From NCBI RefSeq assembly GCF_001885765.1, contig NZ_JXKD01000001.1, positions 1 to 64,000 of the forward strand: a stretch of DNA of 64,000 nucleotides. Reading direction: 5' to 3'. Shown here one piece after another: positions 9,964-18,856 of this stretch; the stretch's first letter is position 1, and every line of letters starts with the position of its first letter. Made by a program: the position numbers and the translations under genes. The notes beneath the pieces were generated by a model. That model had not been told where the DNA came from. It searched no databases and was given only the letters and a program-made list of their open reading frames with translations. This stretch comes from Enterococcus aquimarinus (GTDB lineage Bacteria; Bacillota; Bacilli; Lactobacillales; Enterococcaceae).

Positions 9964-9994
9964 ATCGCACTGATTCCGATTAGTGCGATTTTTT
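9964..9994 (+). promoter_or_regulatory. Terminator-like hairpin in the dnaG leader (possible attenuator)
   Basis: ATCGCACT (9964-9971) pairs perfectly with AGTGCGAT (9982-9989) and is followed by five T. It lies about 25 bases after the expected transcription start and 54 bases before dnaG, so it could stop part of the transcripts. Alternatively it ends read-through from the upstream gene. Confidence 0.5.
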
Positions 9995-10047
9995 ACCGAT
10001 AAAGACAGGCTCCTAAACGCTATTTTTTGATAGGAGGTGAGTCAATA

Positions 10048-11883
10048 GTGGCGAAAATTCCACAAGAAACGATTGATGATATTCGAAGTCGGACAAATAT
10101 TGTTGAAATTATCGGTCAATATGTCCAACTCAAAAAATCTGGCGGTCACAATTATACCGGTTTATGTCCGTTTCATAATGAGAAGACACCTTCTTTTTCA
10201 GTTGCGGAAGATAAGCAGTTTTATTATTGCTTTGGTTGCGGTCGTGGAGGAAACGTCTTTCGCTTTATCGAAGAAATTGAAGGCCTGAGTTTTGGTGAAT
10301 CGGTTTATCGAATTGCGGAAATCGAGCACATTCCCATCGATGACAAGTATCAACAATTATCATCCGCGGAAAGTGAATCTTCAAAAACGAGACAACTCAT
10401 CACGTTGCATGAAAAAGCAGCCGAAATTTATCATCATTTATTGATGCATACGACGGCTGGACAAGAGGCGCTCGATTATTTGCTCAAACGAGGACTCACA
10501 GAAGAGCTCATCATCGAGTACCAAATCGGGTTTGCACCGATGCAACGGGAATTTCTTGAAAAAATATTCAAAAATGAACAATTATCAGCAGAATTTTTTG
10601 CAGACTCCGGTTTATTTGTTGTTCGCGATGATGGGCAGTTGCTTGATCGTTTCTATCAAAGAATTGTCTTTCCGATTCGCAACGCGCAAGGCAAAACAAT
10701 TGGGTTTTCCGGACGTTGGTTTGAAACGCCCGATTTTCCAGCAGAGAATCAACCGAAGTATTTGAACTCGCCAGAAACAGCCATCTTTAATAAGCGTGAA
10801 GTCTTATTTAACCTAGACAAAGCGCGAGGTGCGATTCGCAAAACAGGCGAAGTGTTTTTGTTTGAAGGCTTTATGGATGTGTTAGCAGCTTGGCAATCAG
10901 GTATTCAAAACGGCATCGCTTCAATGGGAACAAGTCTGACGCAACAACAAGTGACCATGATCGAACGGATGGCTCAAGAAGTGATTTTTGCGTATGATGG
11001 CGACAATGCAGGAGTGGAAGCGACTCATCGTGGAATTGAATTGTTGAAAGAATCCAGTCAGTTAAAAGTCACTGTACTCCAGTTTCCAGAACGCCTTGAT
11101 CCGGATGATTATATCAGGAAATATGGTGGGGAAGCCTTTCAACAATTGGCCAATCATGGACGCGCGACGGTCTTTGCCTTTAAAATGGCTTATCATCGAT
11201 TAAATCGCAATTTAGCCAATGAAAATGATCAACTGGAATACGTTGAAGTGTTGCTAAATGAATTAATTGAAGTCGATTCATTAATTGAACAAGACCGATA
11301 TTTAACCCAACTTTCGACGGAGTTTCAAATCAGTCGTGAAGTCTTGCAACAACAAGTGCGGCAACTGAAGCAACAAGGAAGACAAAAACGAAGGCAGCAA
11401 CATCAGCAAGTAGTAAAAGACGTTGCGACGCCAGTTCGACCAGTCGCACCACGAAAAAAGACACAAATCGAAAAAGCAGAAGAGTTATTACTCTATCGCT
11501 TGTTTCATGAAGAAGGATTCAATCAGCGCTTTAAAAGCCTTCCAATTCATTTTCCGCACGAAATTTATCAAGAGCTATATGTTTTATTTGATACTTATGT
11601 TGCAACCGAAGCCGAATTTGAAGTCGCACGTTTTTTAGATTTTTTACAAGACGAGCATTTACGGCAACTAGTCATTCAAATTGCGAGTTTAAATGTGCCA
11701 ATTGAAAGTAGCCAGCAAGAAACAAACGATTTGATTCGTTTACTGCAATCAGCGGGAATCGTTGAAGCGATTCAACAAAAGAAAATCCAACAACAACTCG
11801 CTAGTCAACAAGGCAATCAACAATTAGAATTAGAGTTAGCAATGGAAATTATTCACTTAACGAAACAACTAAAGCAAGCGTAA
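10048..11883 (+). CDS. dnaG: DNA primase
   Basis: Makes RNA primers for the replication fork. The N-terminal CHC2 zinc ribbon has Cys40, His43, Cys61 and Cys64, the same numbers as in E. coli DnaG. The TOPRIM core shows the EGFMDVLAAWQSG segment and the FAYDGDNAG motif, followed by a Gln-rich linker and the C-terminal helicase-binding region. The start is GTG 10048, seven bases after AGGAGGTGA. It is cotranscribed with rpoD 29 bases downstream, the classic macromolecular-synthesis arrangement without rpsU. Confidence 0.97.
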   Translation: MAKIPQETIDDIRSRTNIVEIIGQYVQLKKSGGHNYTGLCPFHNEKTPSFSVAEDKQFYYCFGCGRGGNVFRFIEEIEGLSFGESVYRIAEIEHIPIDDKYQQLSSAESESSKTRQLITLHEKAAEIYHHLLMHTTAGQEALDYLLKRGLTEELIIEYQIGFAPMQREFLEKIFKNEQLSAEFFADSGLFVVRDDGQLLDRFYQRIVFPIRNAQGKTIGFSGRWFETPDFPAENQPKYLNSPETAIFNKREVLFNLDKARGAIRKTGEVFLFEGFMDVLAAWQSGIQNGIASMGTSLTQQQVTMIERMAQEVIFAYDGDNAGVEATHRGIELLKESSQLKVTVLQFPERLDPDDYIRKYGGEAFQQLANHGRATVFAFKMAYHRLNRNLANENDQLEYVEVLLNELIEVDSLIEQDRYLTQLSTEFQISREVLQQQVRQLKQQGRQKRRQQHQQVVKDVATPVRPVAPRKKTQIEKAEELLLYRLFHEEGFNQRFKSLPIHFPHEIYQELYVLFDTYVATEAEFEVARFLDFLQDEHLRQLVIQIASLNVPIESSQQETNDLIRLLQSAGIVEAIQQKKIQQQLASQQGNQQLELELAMEIIHLTKQLKQA

Positions 11884-11912
11884 CAGTTTGACATAAAAGG
11901 GGGATTTCTCTC

Positions 11913-13028
11913 ATGGCAGAAGAAATAAAAGTAGGATACGATCAAGCAGTGAAAGATTTTATCAAAGAAAACAAAAGTAAAGGTCAAGTGGTCTACGACG
12001 ACTTGTCTAACCAACTCGCGACACCATTTGAACTTGATGCAGACGCAATGGATACGCTCATTCAAAAAATCGAAGACGCGGGTATCAGTGTCGTTGATGA
12101 AAATGGCGATCCATCGATTTATAGTTTGAAATCAGAAGAAAAAGTGGAATCAAAAGAAAAAACCACTGCCCATGAAGATCTTTCAGCACCAACCGGCGTA
12201 AAAATTAACGATCCTGTCCGCATGTATTTAAAAGAAATTGGTCGTGTGCCACTTTTAACAGCAGCCGAAGAAGTTGAGCTTGCTTTGAAAATTGAAGAAG
12301 GCGATCAACTCGCGAAGCAAGACCTAGCTGAAGCGAACTTACGACTTGTCGTAAGTATTGCGAAACGATATGTCGGTCGTGGAATGCAATTTTTAGATTT
12401 AATTCAAGAAGGAAATATGGGATTAATGAAAGCCGTTGAAAAATTTGATTACCGTAAAGGATTTAAATTTTCTACGTATGCGACTTGGTGGATCCGCCAA
12501 GCGATCACACGGGCCATTGCCGATCAAGCCCGCACAATCCGTATTCCGGTTCATATGGTCGAAACGATTAACAAATTGATTCGAATCCAAAGACAGTTAT
12601 TGCAAGATTTAGGAAGAGAACCGACGCCAGAAGAAATTGGGGCCGAAATGGACTTGCCAACTGAAAAAGTGCGTGAGATCTTAAAAATTGCACAAGAGCC
12701 TGTTTCATTAGAAACACCAATCGGAGAAGAAGACGATTCTCATTTAGGTGATTTTATTGAAGATAAAGATGCAACGAGCCCTGCCGATCATGCGGCGTAT
12801 GAATTATTAAAAGAGCAGTTGGAAGACGTGTTAGATACGTTAACTGATCGTGAAGAAAACGTCTTACGCTTACGTTTTGGAATTGACGATGGCCGTACAA
12901 GAACGCTCGAAGAAGTTGGAAAAGTCTTTGGTGTGACGCGCGAACGGATTCGTCAAATCGAAGCAAAAGCGTTACGTAAATTACGTCATCCTTCTCGTTC
13001 AAAACAACTAAAAGATTTCTTAGAATAA
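11913..13028 (+). CDS. rpoD: Primary sigma factor RpoD (SigA)
   Basis: Housekeeping sigma factor. The 371 residues match Firmicute SigA. It has a short region 1.1, region 1.2 at [15 protein letters not shown], region 2 with the -10 recognition helix around [17 protein letters not shown], region 3 and region 4 with the -35 binding helix [17 protein letters not shown]. An acidic linker (about 60-95) separates 1.1 from 1.2. An AAAAGGGGG site precedes the ATG. Confidence 0.98.
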   Translation: MAEEIKVGYDQAVKDFIKENKSKGQVVYDDLSNQLATPFELDADAMDTLIQKIEDAGISVVDENGDPSIYSLKSEEKVESKEKTTAHEDLSAPTGVKINDPVRMYLKEIGRVPLLTAAEEVELALKIEEGDQLAKQDLAEANLRLVVSIAKRYVGRGMQFLDLIQEGNMGLMKAVEKFDYRKGFKFSTYATWWIRQAITRAIADQARTIRIPVHMVETINKLIRIQRQLLQDLGREPTPEEIGAEMDLPTEKVREILKIAQEPVSLETPIGEEDDSHLGDFIEDKDATSPADHAAYELLKEQLEDVLDTLTDREENVLRLRFGIDDGRTRTLEEVGKVFGVTRERIRQIEAKALRKLRHPSRSKQLKDFLE

Positions 13029-13035
13029 CATCCGT

Positions 13036-13071
13036 AAAGGTGCGACAAGCTCATTTGTCGCCCTTTTTTAA
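13036..13071 (+). terminator. Terminator of dnaG-rpoD
   Basis: GCGACAA pairs with TTGTCGC around a short loop, and a run of T follows directly. Confidence 0.85.
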
Positions 13072-13240
13072 TACTTTGAAGAACAAGAAATCGTCATTAT
13101 CGTACTCACTGTTCCCTCTATGGAATGAAGGGATTGGGAAATCCCGAGCCCTTGGGTGAAACAAGACCTTTATTTCTCCTAAGTAATCTCCGATAAGTAG
13201 GAGTAGTCATAAACTTAATAAAAACGTAATTCAATTAATC

Positions 13241-13269
13241 TTGGCTCAAGTTGAAAACTATGTTAAATT
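13241..13269 (+). promoter_or_regulatory. Likely promoter of mapZ
   Basis: TTGGCT (13241-13246), 17 bases, TAAATT (13264-13269). Confidence 0.45.
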
Positions 13270-13301
13270 TATCTTTGAAGAAATAAAAAGGAGTCCAAAA
13301 A

Positions 13302-15311
13302 GTGATAAAAAAATGTCCTCATTGTGAGTTTGAACCCATCACAGATCAATTGATTTGTCCTAATTGCGGTTCAGAATTAAAAGAAAATATCTCCAAACAA
13401 ATAAAAGAAGATCAAGCAACGTTACCTCCGATAGAAGATGCGAATGACAATATTAATTGGTCAAATTATCAAGAGGTTTCTTTAGGTTCAGTCATGGAGC
13501 AGTTTAAGGATGTTATTGAAGAATCAGATGAGGAATCGGCTGAAAAAACGACGGAGTCAACAGAGGAACAACAGCCTATCCAACAAGCGGAGGAACAACC
13601 ATTGACGCAACAGGAAGATTCTCCTGAAACGACGGACGAACTATCTGATAATCCTATTTTACAAGCTTATTTGCGCCGTCACCGCGATGGCACGCCAGAT
13701 GCTGAAGAAATGTTAGTAGAGGCAATCAAGCAACATGAGCAAAAACAATTGACGATTAAAGAGAAAAAAGAAGCGGCCTTCACAGTCGATGAAACGGCTA
13801 TGGGTGAAGTCGATAAGCAAGAGTCAGAAAAAGAGCAAGAAAAGCAAGTAGCGCAACCAGAAGAACGCTCAGAAGAACAACTAGAGGGACAATCAAAAGA
13901 AGAAACCATTGCGCCAATCGTAACCGATGCAACCTCGCAATCAGAAAATGAAGCAGAAGCGGAAATAACGAGTCCGGTAGATTCAGAAGTAGTAGCACCA
14001 GTTCATGATAGTGAAGCGATTTCCGAAGTCGATAAAGCAGTTGCCCTGATTCAACGTTTTGAAGAAAATCAAGATAAAACAGAAGAATCGACTATTAAAA
14101 GTCCTTCTGCGACACCAGAAGAGACGGTCCAGGTAGAAGAGGGAGTTGCCCAACGCGTTTCAAAGTCAGCCCGTCTTTCAAGTTCGAACAAGAAAAAAAT
14201 CTATCTTTTAACAGCAGCTGGACTCTTATTTGCAGCTGGAGGTGGCTGGTTATATGTCGATGCCAAGCAAAAATCAGAAGCAGCGCAACAAGCACAGTTA
14301 CAACAGACGCAAGATTTCGCTGAATTAAGCGCGGAATTACAAGATTTTTATCTTGATGCACAGCAACAATTTATCAAACCCGAAAAAACATTAGCGCAAC
14401 TGAAACCGTTAATGGAACAGGTGTCGACCTTTAAGCAACAAGAAAATTATGCAGACGTTCAAGCGTTCAGTCAGGCGCTTTATCAAAAAATGACGACGCT
14501 TGAGAACATCAACCAATATTTTACAGCACCAATGATTGTTGGGGACACATTGGATCGGACGGTTCATATTAAAGAAATGCAACTCATCGATGTGACATTA
14601 CCGAATCAAGAGGGCGCCTTTTGGGATTTAGCGGATGAAGCCGTACAACTGGGGAATATTCAGTTGCAACAAGTTCAAAGTGCCAAGGACGCTGTCGCTG
14701 AAGTGACGCGTTTATACCAAGATGGGAAAATCTCGGCGGACTTAACGAGAAAAACCGTAGAAGCGGCGCAAAAACAAGTCAACGAGTTATTTGAAATTTC
14801 AGATAAAGCAACTTTAATAGCGGCTTTAGAACCGGTTGAAGCGGCATTAGTGGCACGTGAAAAAGCCGAAGCCGAGGAAGCCGCACGTCTGGCTGCCGAA
14901 ATGGCCGCTCAAGAAGCTGAAGCAGCGCGAATTGCGGCTGAACAACAAGCAAGTGCGAATGCGATCCAAGGTCAAGCCGTATTGAGCCCTCAAACACCGA
15001 CGAATAATAATAACCAACCGATTATTGCTTCGCGTCAAAGTGATATTAATGACGTGAATAACGCAGCATGGGTCTGGGCACCGGGTGTGTATGAACAATT
15101 TATCAGTACGATTATTAGCCGTGGTTATGTAGTAGAAAATGGTTTTTATTTAGAACCTGCTCGGATTGAAAATGGGGAAGGTTATTACCACCTTTATGCA
15201 ACGAGCAATAAGTCGAGCTTACTAAGTGGCGTGTCGTCATCGAGTCTGCCATTTTATCTCGTGACAGTCAATGCGAAGACCGGTTTCTTTAAAGGAAACG
15301 GACCTAATTAA
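13302..15311 (+). CDS. mapZ: Division-site positioning protein MapZ with an N-terminal zinc ribbon
   Basis: MapZ marks the mid-cell site and guides FtsZ in streptococci and enterococci. The C-terminal 90 residues (from DVNNAAWVWAPGVYEQF to KTGFFKGNG) match the MapZ surface domain, and APMIVGDTLD (about 405-415) matches its first extracellular domain. NPILQAYLRRHRDGTP (about 113-128) matches the cytoplasmic motif preceding the regulatory Thr. A membrane segment lies near 300-320, with a long Glu/Gln-rich cytoplasmic arm before it and an Ala/Glu-rich coiled stalk outside. Cys5, Cys8, Cys19 and Cys22 form a zinc ribbon absent from the pneumococcal protein, and at 669 residues this protein is longer. 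The start is GTG 13302 behind AAGGAG. Confidence 0.85.
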   Translation: MIKKCPHCEFEPITDQLICPNCGSELKENISKQIKEDQATLPPIEDANDNINWSNYQEVSLGSVMEQFKDVIEESDEESAEKTTESTEEQQPIQQAEEQPLTQQEDSPETTDELSDNPILQAYLRRHRDGTPDAEEMLVEAIKQHEQKQLTIKEKKEAAFTVDETAMGEVDKQESEKEQEKQVAQPEERSEEQLEGQSKEETIAPIVTDATSQSENEAEAEITSPVDSEVVAPVHDSEAISEVDKAVALIQRFEENQDKTEESTIKSPSATPEETVQVEEGVAQRVSKSARLSSSNKKKIYLLTAAGLLFAAGGGWLYVDAKQKSEAAQQAQLQQTQDFAELSAELQDFYLDAQQQFIKPEKTLAQLKPLMEQVSTFKQQENYADVQAFSQALYQKMTTLENINQYFTAPMIVGDTLDRTVHIKEMQLIDVTLPNQEGAFWDLADEAVQLGNIQLQQVQSAKDAVAEVTRLYQDGKISADLTRKTVEAAQKQVNELFEISDKATLIAALEPVEAALVAREKAEAEEAARLAAEMAAQEAEAARIAAEQQASANAIQGQAVLSPQTPTNNNNQPIIASRQSDINDVNNAAWVWAPGVYEQFISTIISRGYVVENGFYLEPARIENGEGYYHLYATSNKSSLLSGVSSSSLPFYLVTVNAKTGFFKGNGPN

Positions 15312-15318
15312 AAAAAAC

Positions 15319-15347
15319 TTGAGACTCCTCCTTTTTTTCGATATGAT
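15319..15347 (+). promoter_or_regulatory. Promoter of azlCD
   Basis: TTGAGA (15319-15324), 17 bases, TATGAT (15342-15347). Confidence 0.6.
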
Positions 15348-15383
15348 GGTGTATACACTTATCGAAAAAAAGGGGGTTTTTTG

Positions 15384-16088
15384 ATGGAAAAAGTCGAACA
15401 AGCGCCAACATTTTCTGATGGCGTAAGAGCTTGTGTTCCGACAATTTTAGGTTATTTGGGGATTGGTTTTGCGATGGGTGTCGTCGGTAAAGGTATCGGG
15501 TTAAGTATTTTACAAATTTTTCTCATGTCATTAATTGTGTATGCCGGTAGTGCGCAATTTATTATTTGTGGCATGCTTGCGATCCAAGCACCGATTTCGT
15601 CGATTATTGTGACGGTCTTTTTTATTAATTTACGTCACTTTTTAATGAGTTTATCGGTTGCGCCCTATTTTCAAAAAGCAACGCTCTGGGAGAACATCGG
15701 GATTGGTTCTTTACTGACGGATGAATCGTACGGAGTCTTAACGACGTATTTACGTCAAAATCGGGTTGTCAGTGTCTCTTGGATGAATGGACTGAATCTG
15801 TTAGCTTATACCGTCTGGGTGGTTGCCACGGTCTTAGGCGGCGTTTTAGGACGCTTTATTTCGCATCCTGAGAGTTTAGGTCTTGATTTTGCTTTAGTTG
15901 CGATGTTTTTAGGTCTTTTTTTGTTTCAAGCCGAAGCAGAACTAAAGCGCAGTACGAAAAAAACATTGCTAGTATTAGCGAGTGTGTTTCTCAGTGTCTA
16001 TGTTTTAATGTGGTGGACTAGTCCGGAACTAGCCGTAATTGGTGCGACTTTAATCGGTTCATTGATTGGAGGGTCTTTAAATGATTGA
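15384..16088 (+). CDS. azlC: Branched-chain amino acid exporter large subunit AzlC
   Basis: Membrane protein that with AzlD exports branched-chain amino acids or analogues. The 234 residues and AzlC segments GIGFAMGVVGK, VYAGSAQFI and FFINLRHFLMS are typical. Six to seven hydrophobic helices are visible. ATG 15384 is preferred to the adjoining TTG. The end overlaps azlD by 8 bases, indicating translational coupling. Confidence 0.92.
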   Translation: MEKVEQAPTFSDGVRACVPTILGYLGIGFAMGVVGKGIGLSILQIFLMSLIVYAGSAQFIICGMLAIQAPISSIIVTVFFINLRHFLMSLSVAPYFQKATLWENIGIGSLLTDESYGVLTTYLRQNRVVSVSWMNGLNLLAYTVWVVATVLGGVLGRFISHPESLGLDFALVAMFLGLFLFQAEAELKRSTKKTLLVLASVFLSVYVLMWWTSPELAVIGATLIGSLIGGSLND

Positions 16089-16404
16089 TCAACGCTATTG
16101 GTTATTAATTTTAGGATGTGGCTTCGTTACTTGGTTTCCACGCGTCTTACCCTTTATTTTTTCCCGTAACATCACGTTTTCTCCACGTTTTCGTCAATTT
16201 TTAGATTATTTGCCATTATGTATTTTAGCAGCCTTATTATTACAAAGTTTGCTTTCCGTGGAGAATCAAGAAATACCAACGCTTAAAATTCAAGAAACAC
16301 TCGCTTGTATTCCAACATTAATTGTTGGTTATTACACAAAAGATTTGATGAAAATCGTTATTACAGGTATTATAACAATAGCGCTTATCCGCCTCGTCGG
16401 ATAA
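16081..16404 (+). CDS. azlD: Branched-chain amino acid exporter small subunit AzlD
   Basis: Partner of AzlC. The 107 residues contain about four membrane helices and the family segment VTWFPRVLPFIF followed by LDYLPLCILAALL. Its start lies inside the end of azlC. Confidence 0.9.
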   Translation: MIDQRYWLLILGCGFVTWFPRVLPFIFSRNITFSPRFRQFLDYLPLCILAALLLQSLLSVENQEIPTLKIQETLACIPTLIVGYYTKDLMKIVITGIITIALIRLVG

Positions 16405-16437
16405 TTCTCAGAAATAAAAGGAATGAGGAGACAAGAT

Positions 16438-17301
16438 ATGAATGAATTAGTCGCATCCGTTTTTAGCGGATTGATTATCGATGAAAATGAACAAGCATAC
16501 TTTGTTCAAAAAAATGGCATCACGTTTCGATTAGAAAAAACAGAGGGCGTGCACGCGTTAGGTGACGCAGTAGAAGGGTTTGGCTATCAAAACCAAAAAG
16601 AAGAATGGTGTATGACAACGAACATTCCAACCATTCGCAAAAATCAATACGGTTTAGGTGAAGTCGTTGGCTCTAGACGTGATTTAGGCGTCTTTGTTAA
16701 TATTGGCTTACTAGACAAAGATGTTGCCGTTTCACTGGATGAATTGCCTGTGATGCGTGAATTGTGGCCTAAAAAAGGCGATCACGTGATGATTACGTTA
16801 AGTGTTGATGAAAAAGGTCGTTTATGGGGTAATTTAGCAGATGAAAAATATTTTCAAGCGTTAGGGAAACCAGCGGATGAAGAATTATTAAATAAAGATG
16901 TCGCCGCAACGGTTTATCGCTTAAAATTAGTCGGAACGTTTGTGATTACCGATGATTATCATTTAGGGTTTATCCATCCTTCTGAACGTTATCAAGAACC
17001 GCGTTTAGGTGAAAAAGTAGCTGCACGTGTAATCGGCATTCGCCCAGATGGCTCGTTAAATTTATCGTTAAAACCACGAGCGCACGAAGCGATTAGCGAT
17101 GATGCTGCGATGTTGTTAGCCTTTTTAAATCGAGCACCTGAAAATCAAATGAACTATACCGATAAATCCGATCCAGAAGAAATCCAAAAAATGTTTGGGA
17201 TTAGTAAAGGACAGTTCAAGCGCGCGATGGGAAATTTAATGAAACAACGATTAGTCGAACAACAAGACGGCGTGACGCGTTTAGTAAAGAAAAACGACTA
17301 G
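16438..17301 (+). CDS. cvfB: S1-domain RNA-binding protein, CvfB family
   Basis: CvfB-type proteins bind RNA through S1 domains and affect virulence gene expression in staphylococci. The 287 residues match. Consecutive S1-like domains are seen (GLGEVVGSRRDLGVFVNIGLLDKDVAVSL is the clearest core; a later one contains LGFIHPSERY). A winged-helix end follows (MFGISKGQFKRAMGNLMKQ). GAGGAG before ATG 16438 decides the start over an upstream ATG. Confidence 0.88.
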   Translation: MNELVASVFSGLIIDENEQAYFVQKNGITFRLEKTEGVHALGDAVEGFGYQNQKEEWCMTTNIPTIRKNQYGLGEVVGSRRDLGVFVNIGLLDKDVAVSLDELPVMRELWPKKGDHVMITLSVDEKGRLWGNLADEKYFQALGKPADEELLNKDVAATVYRLKLVGTFVITDDYHLGFIHPSERYQEPRLGEKVAARVIGIRPDGSLNLSLKPRAHEAISDDAAMLLAFLNRAPENQMNYTDKSDPEEIQKMFGISKGQFKRAMGNLMKQRLVEQQDGVTRLVKKND

Positions 17302-17329
17302 TTCCCCTTGTGTAATTCGCAAGGCTACT

Positions 17330-17377
17330 TTATAATGATTCTTATGTTAATTAATTTATTGATTAGAATCATTATAA
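17330..17377. promoter_or_regulatory. Paired Fur/PerR-type operator upstream of fur
   Basis: A perfect 13-bp inverted repeat has arms TTATAATGATTCT (17330-17342) and AGAATCATTATAA (17365-17377). Each arm is most of a 7-1-7 box with an ATAATnATT core, so two Fur-superfamily sites face each other, 16 bases before the fur start. This suggests autoregulation. Confidence 0.7.
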
Positions 17378-17393
17378 AGAGATGGGGGATACA

Positions 17394-17849
17394 ATGACGA
17401 TTAGCGATTCTTTAAAAAAGACGAAAAAACAATTACATGAATCAGGTTTTAAGTTAACTCCCCAGCGAGAAGCGACCTTACTTGTTTTACTCGAAAATGA
17501 AAAGGACCATTTATCAGCCGAAGAAATTTATTTTTTTGTTAAAAAGAAAAATGCTGATATTGGCTTGGCAACCGTGTATCGCACGTTAGAAATTTTAACC
17601 GATATTAAAATCGTAGATAAAATTAGTTTTGATGATGGCGTGGCACGCTACGACTTAAGAAAAGAAGGAGCTGCCCATTTTCATCATCATTTACTCTGTC
17701 TTGAATGTGGAAACATTGAAGAAATTGAAGAGGATCTTTTAAGGGACGTCGAAAAGATTGTCGAAAAAGATTTTCATTTTTTAGTCAAAGATCATCGTCT
17801 AACGTTTCATGGAATTTGCCAACATTGCCAAGCATTGAATCAAAGCTGA
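17394..17849 (+). CDS. fur: Ferric uptake regulator Fur
   Basis: Iron-sensing repressor. The sequence is very close to Bacillus Fur over long stretches (KLTPQREATLLVLLENE, DIGLATVYRTLEILT, YDLRKEGAAHFHHHL), which distinguishes it from PerR and Zur. Structural zinc ligands are Cys102 and Cys105 with Cys142 and Cys145. I chose ATG 17394 because GGGGGA lies about seven bases before it; four earlier codons are open. The paired operator directly upstream suggests that it controls itself. It is followed by xerD, as in Bacillus. Confidence 0.95.
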   Translation: MTISDSLKKTKKQLHESGFKLTPQREATLLVLLENEKDHLSAEEIYFFVKKKNADIGLATVYRTLEILTDIKIVDKISFDDGVARYDLRKEGAAHFHHHLLCLECGNIEEIEEDLLRDVEKIVEKDFHFLVKDHRLTFHGICQHCQALNQS

Positions 17850-17881
17850 ACTTTTCATTTCCAGAGAAGTTCAGCTTTTTT
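17844..17881 (+). terminator. Terminator of fur
   Basis: AGCTGAACTT (17844-17853) pairs perfectly with AAGTTCAGCT and runs into T. The stem begins inside the last codons of fur. Confidence 0.85.
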
Positions 17882-17912
17882 GGTTGTCGAACTATTCGAA
17901 GCGACGAAAATT

Positions 17913-17921
17913 TGGTATGAT
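17913..17921 (+). promoter_or_regulatory. Extended -10 promoter for the xerD-scpAB-rluB operon
   Basis: TGGTATGAT (TG-N-TATGAT), about 27 bases before the start codon. The -35 box is weak. Confidence 0.45.
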
Positions 17922-17947
17922 AGGGTGTTGAGAGTGGGGTGGAGAAA

Positions 17948-18838
17948 ATGAATGAACAAATCATCGACTATTTACATTATTTAACGATTGAGCGTGGGCT
18001 CTCTGAGAACACCAAAACCAATTATCGGCGTGATTTGGAAAAGTATTTAGCCTACTTGACCTTGCACCAAGTACCGAGTTGGCAAGCTGTCGATCGTTTT
18101 ATTGTCATTGATTTTTTACAAGAATTAAAAGAAGAAAAAAAATCTCCCGCAACACTCGCTCGAATGATCACGAGTTTGCGTCAATTTCACCAGTTTTTAA
18201 GACAAGAACGCTTTACCGATCATAATCCCATGCAACACATTGAATTACCAAAAAAAGCGCAAAAATTGCCGGATATTTTAAGCTTATCAGAAGTGGAACA
18301 GTTAATTGAAACACCTGATACGAATGAAATATTAGGCATTCGCGACCGGGCAATCTTAGAAGTCTTATATGCGACAGGCTTACGGGTGAGTGAGTTGGTC
18401 GGACTGCGTTTAGAAGATTTACATTTGAGTATGGGACTGCTCAAAACAATCGGAAAAGGCGACAAAGAGCGTATCGTCCCACTCGGTGATTTAGCGATTG
18501 AGTGGATTGAATGCTATCTTGCGCAATCACGCCCGTCTCTAACCGCTAAACAACCCGATGAAACCCATTTGTTTGTCAATCGCCACGGGAAAGGGTTGAG
18601 CCGTCAAGGAATCTGGAAAAATTTGAAAGGCTTAGTCCGTCAAGCAGGCATCCATAAAAATGTCACCCCTCATACGTTGCGTCATAGTTTTGCGACCCAT
18701 TTGTTAGAAAACGGGGCGGATTTACGAACGGTGCAAGAATTGTTAGGGCACGCAGATATTTCGACGACACAAATTTATACCCACATTACGAAAAAACGCA
18801 TGACAGAAGTCTATAAGCAGTTTTTCCCAAGAGCCTAA
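17948..18838 (+). CDS. xerD: Tyrosine recombinase XerD
   Basis: Resolves chromosome dimers at dif together with a partner Xer protein. The 296 residues equal the usual XerD length. The complete catalytic set is visible: Arg146, Lys170, His242, Arg245, His268 and the nucleophile Tyr277. The SAM-like N-terminal DNA-binding domain covers residues 1-100. The neighbours fur upstream and scpAB downstream favour XerD over XerC or a phage integrase. Confidence 0.93.
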   Translation: MNEQIIDYLHYLTIERGLSENTKTNYRRDLEKYLAYLTLHQVPSWQAVDRFIVIDFLQELKEEKKSPATLARMITSLRQFHQFLRQERFTDHNPMQHIELPKKAQKLPDILSLSEVEQLIETPDTNEILGIRDRAILEVLYATGLRVSELVGLRLEDLHLSMGLLKTIGKGDKERIVPLGDLAIEWIECYLAQSRPSLTAKQPDETHLFVNRHGKGLSRQGIWKNLKGLVRQAGIHKNVTPHTLRHSFATHLLENGADLRTVQELLGHADISTTQIYTHITKKRMTEVYKQFFPRA

Positions 18839-18856
18839 AGAAAAAAGGATGAGACG

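Noticed and set aside
9933-9983. 16-codon frame in the dnaG leader as an attenuation peptide
   Set aside because: Its ATG overlaps the -10 box and there is no ribosome site, so it would not be translated from the predicted transcript.
17948-18838. Tyrosine recombinase as a mobile-element integrase
   Set aside because: Length, residues and the fur/scpAB neighbourhood fit chromosomal XerD.
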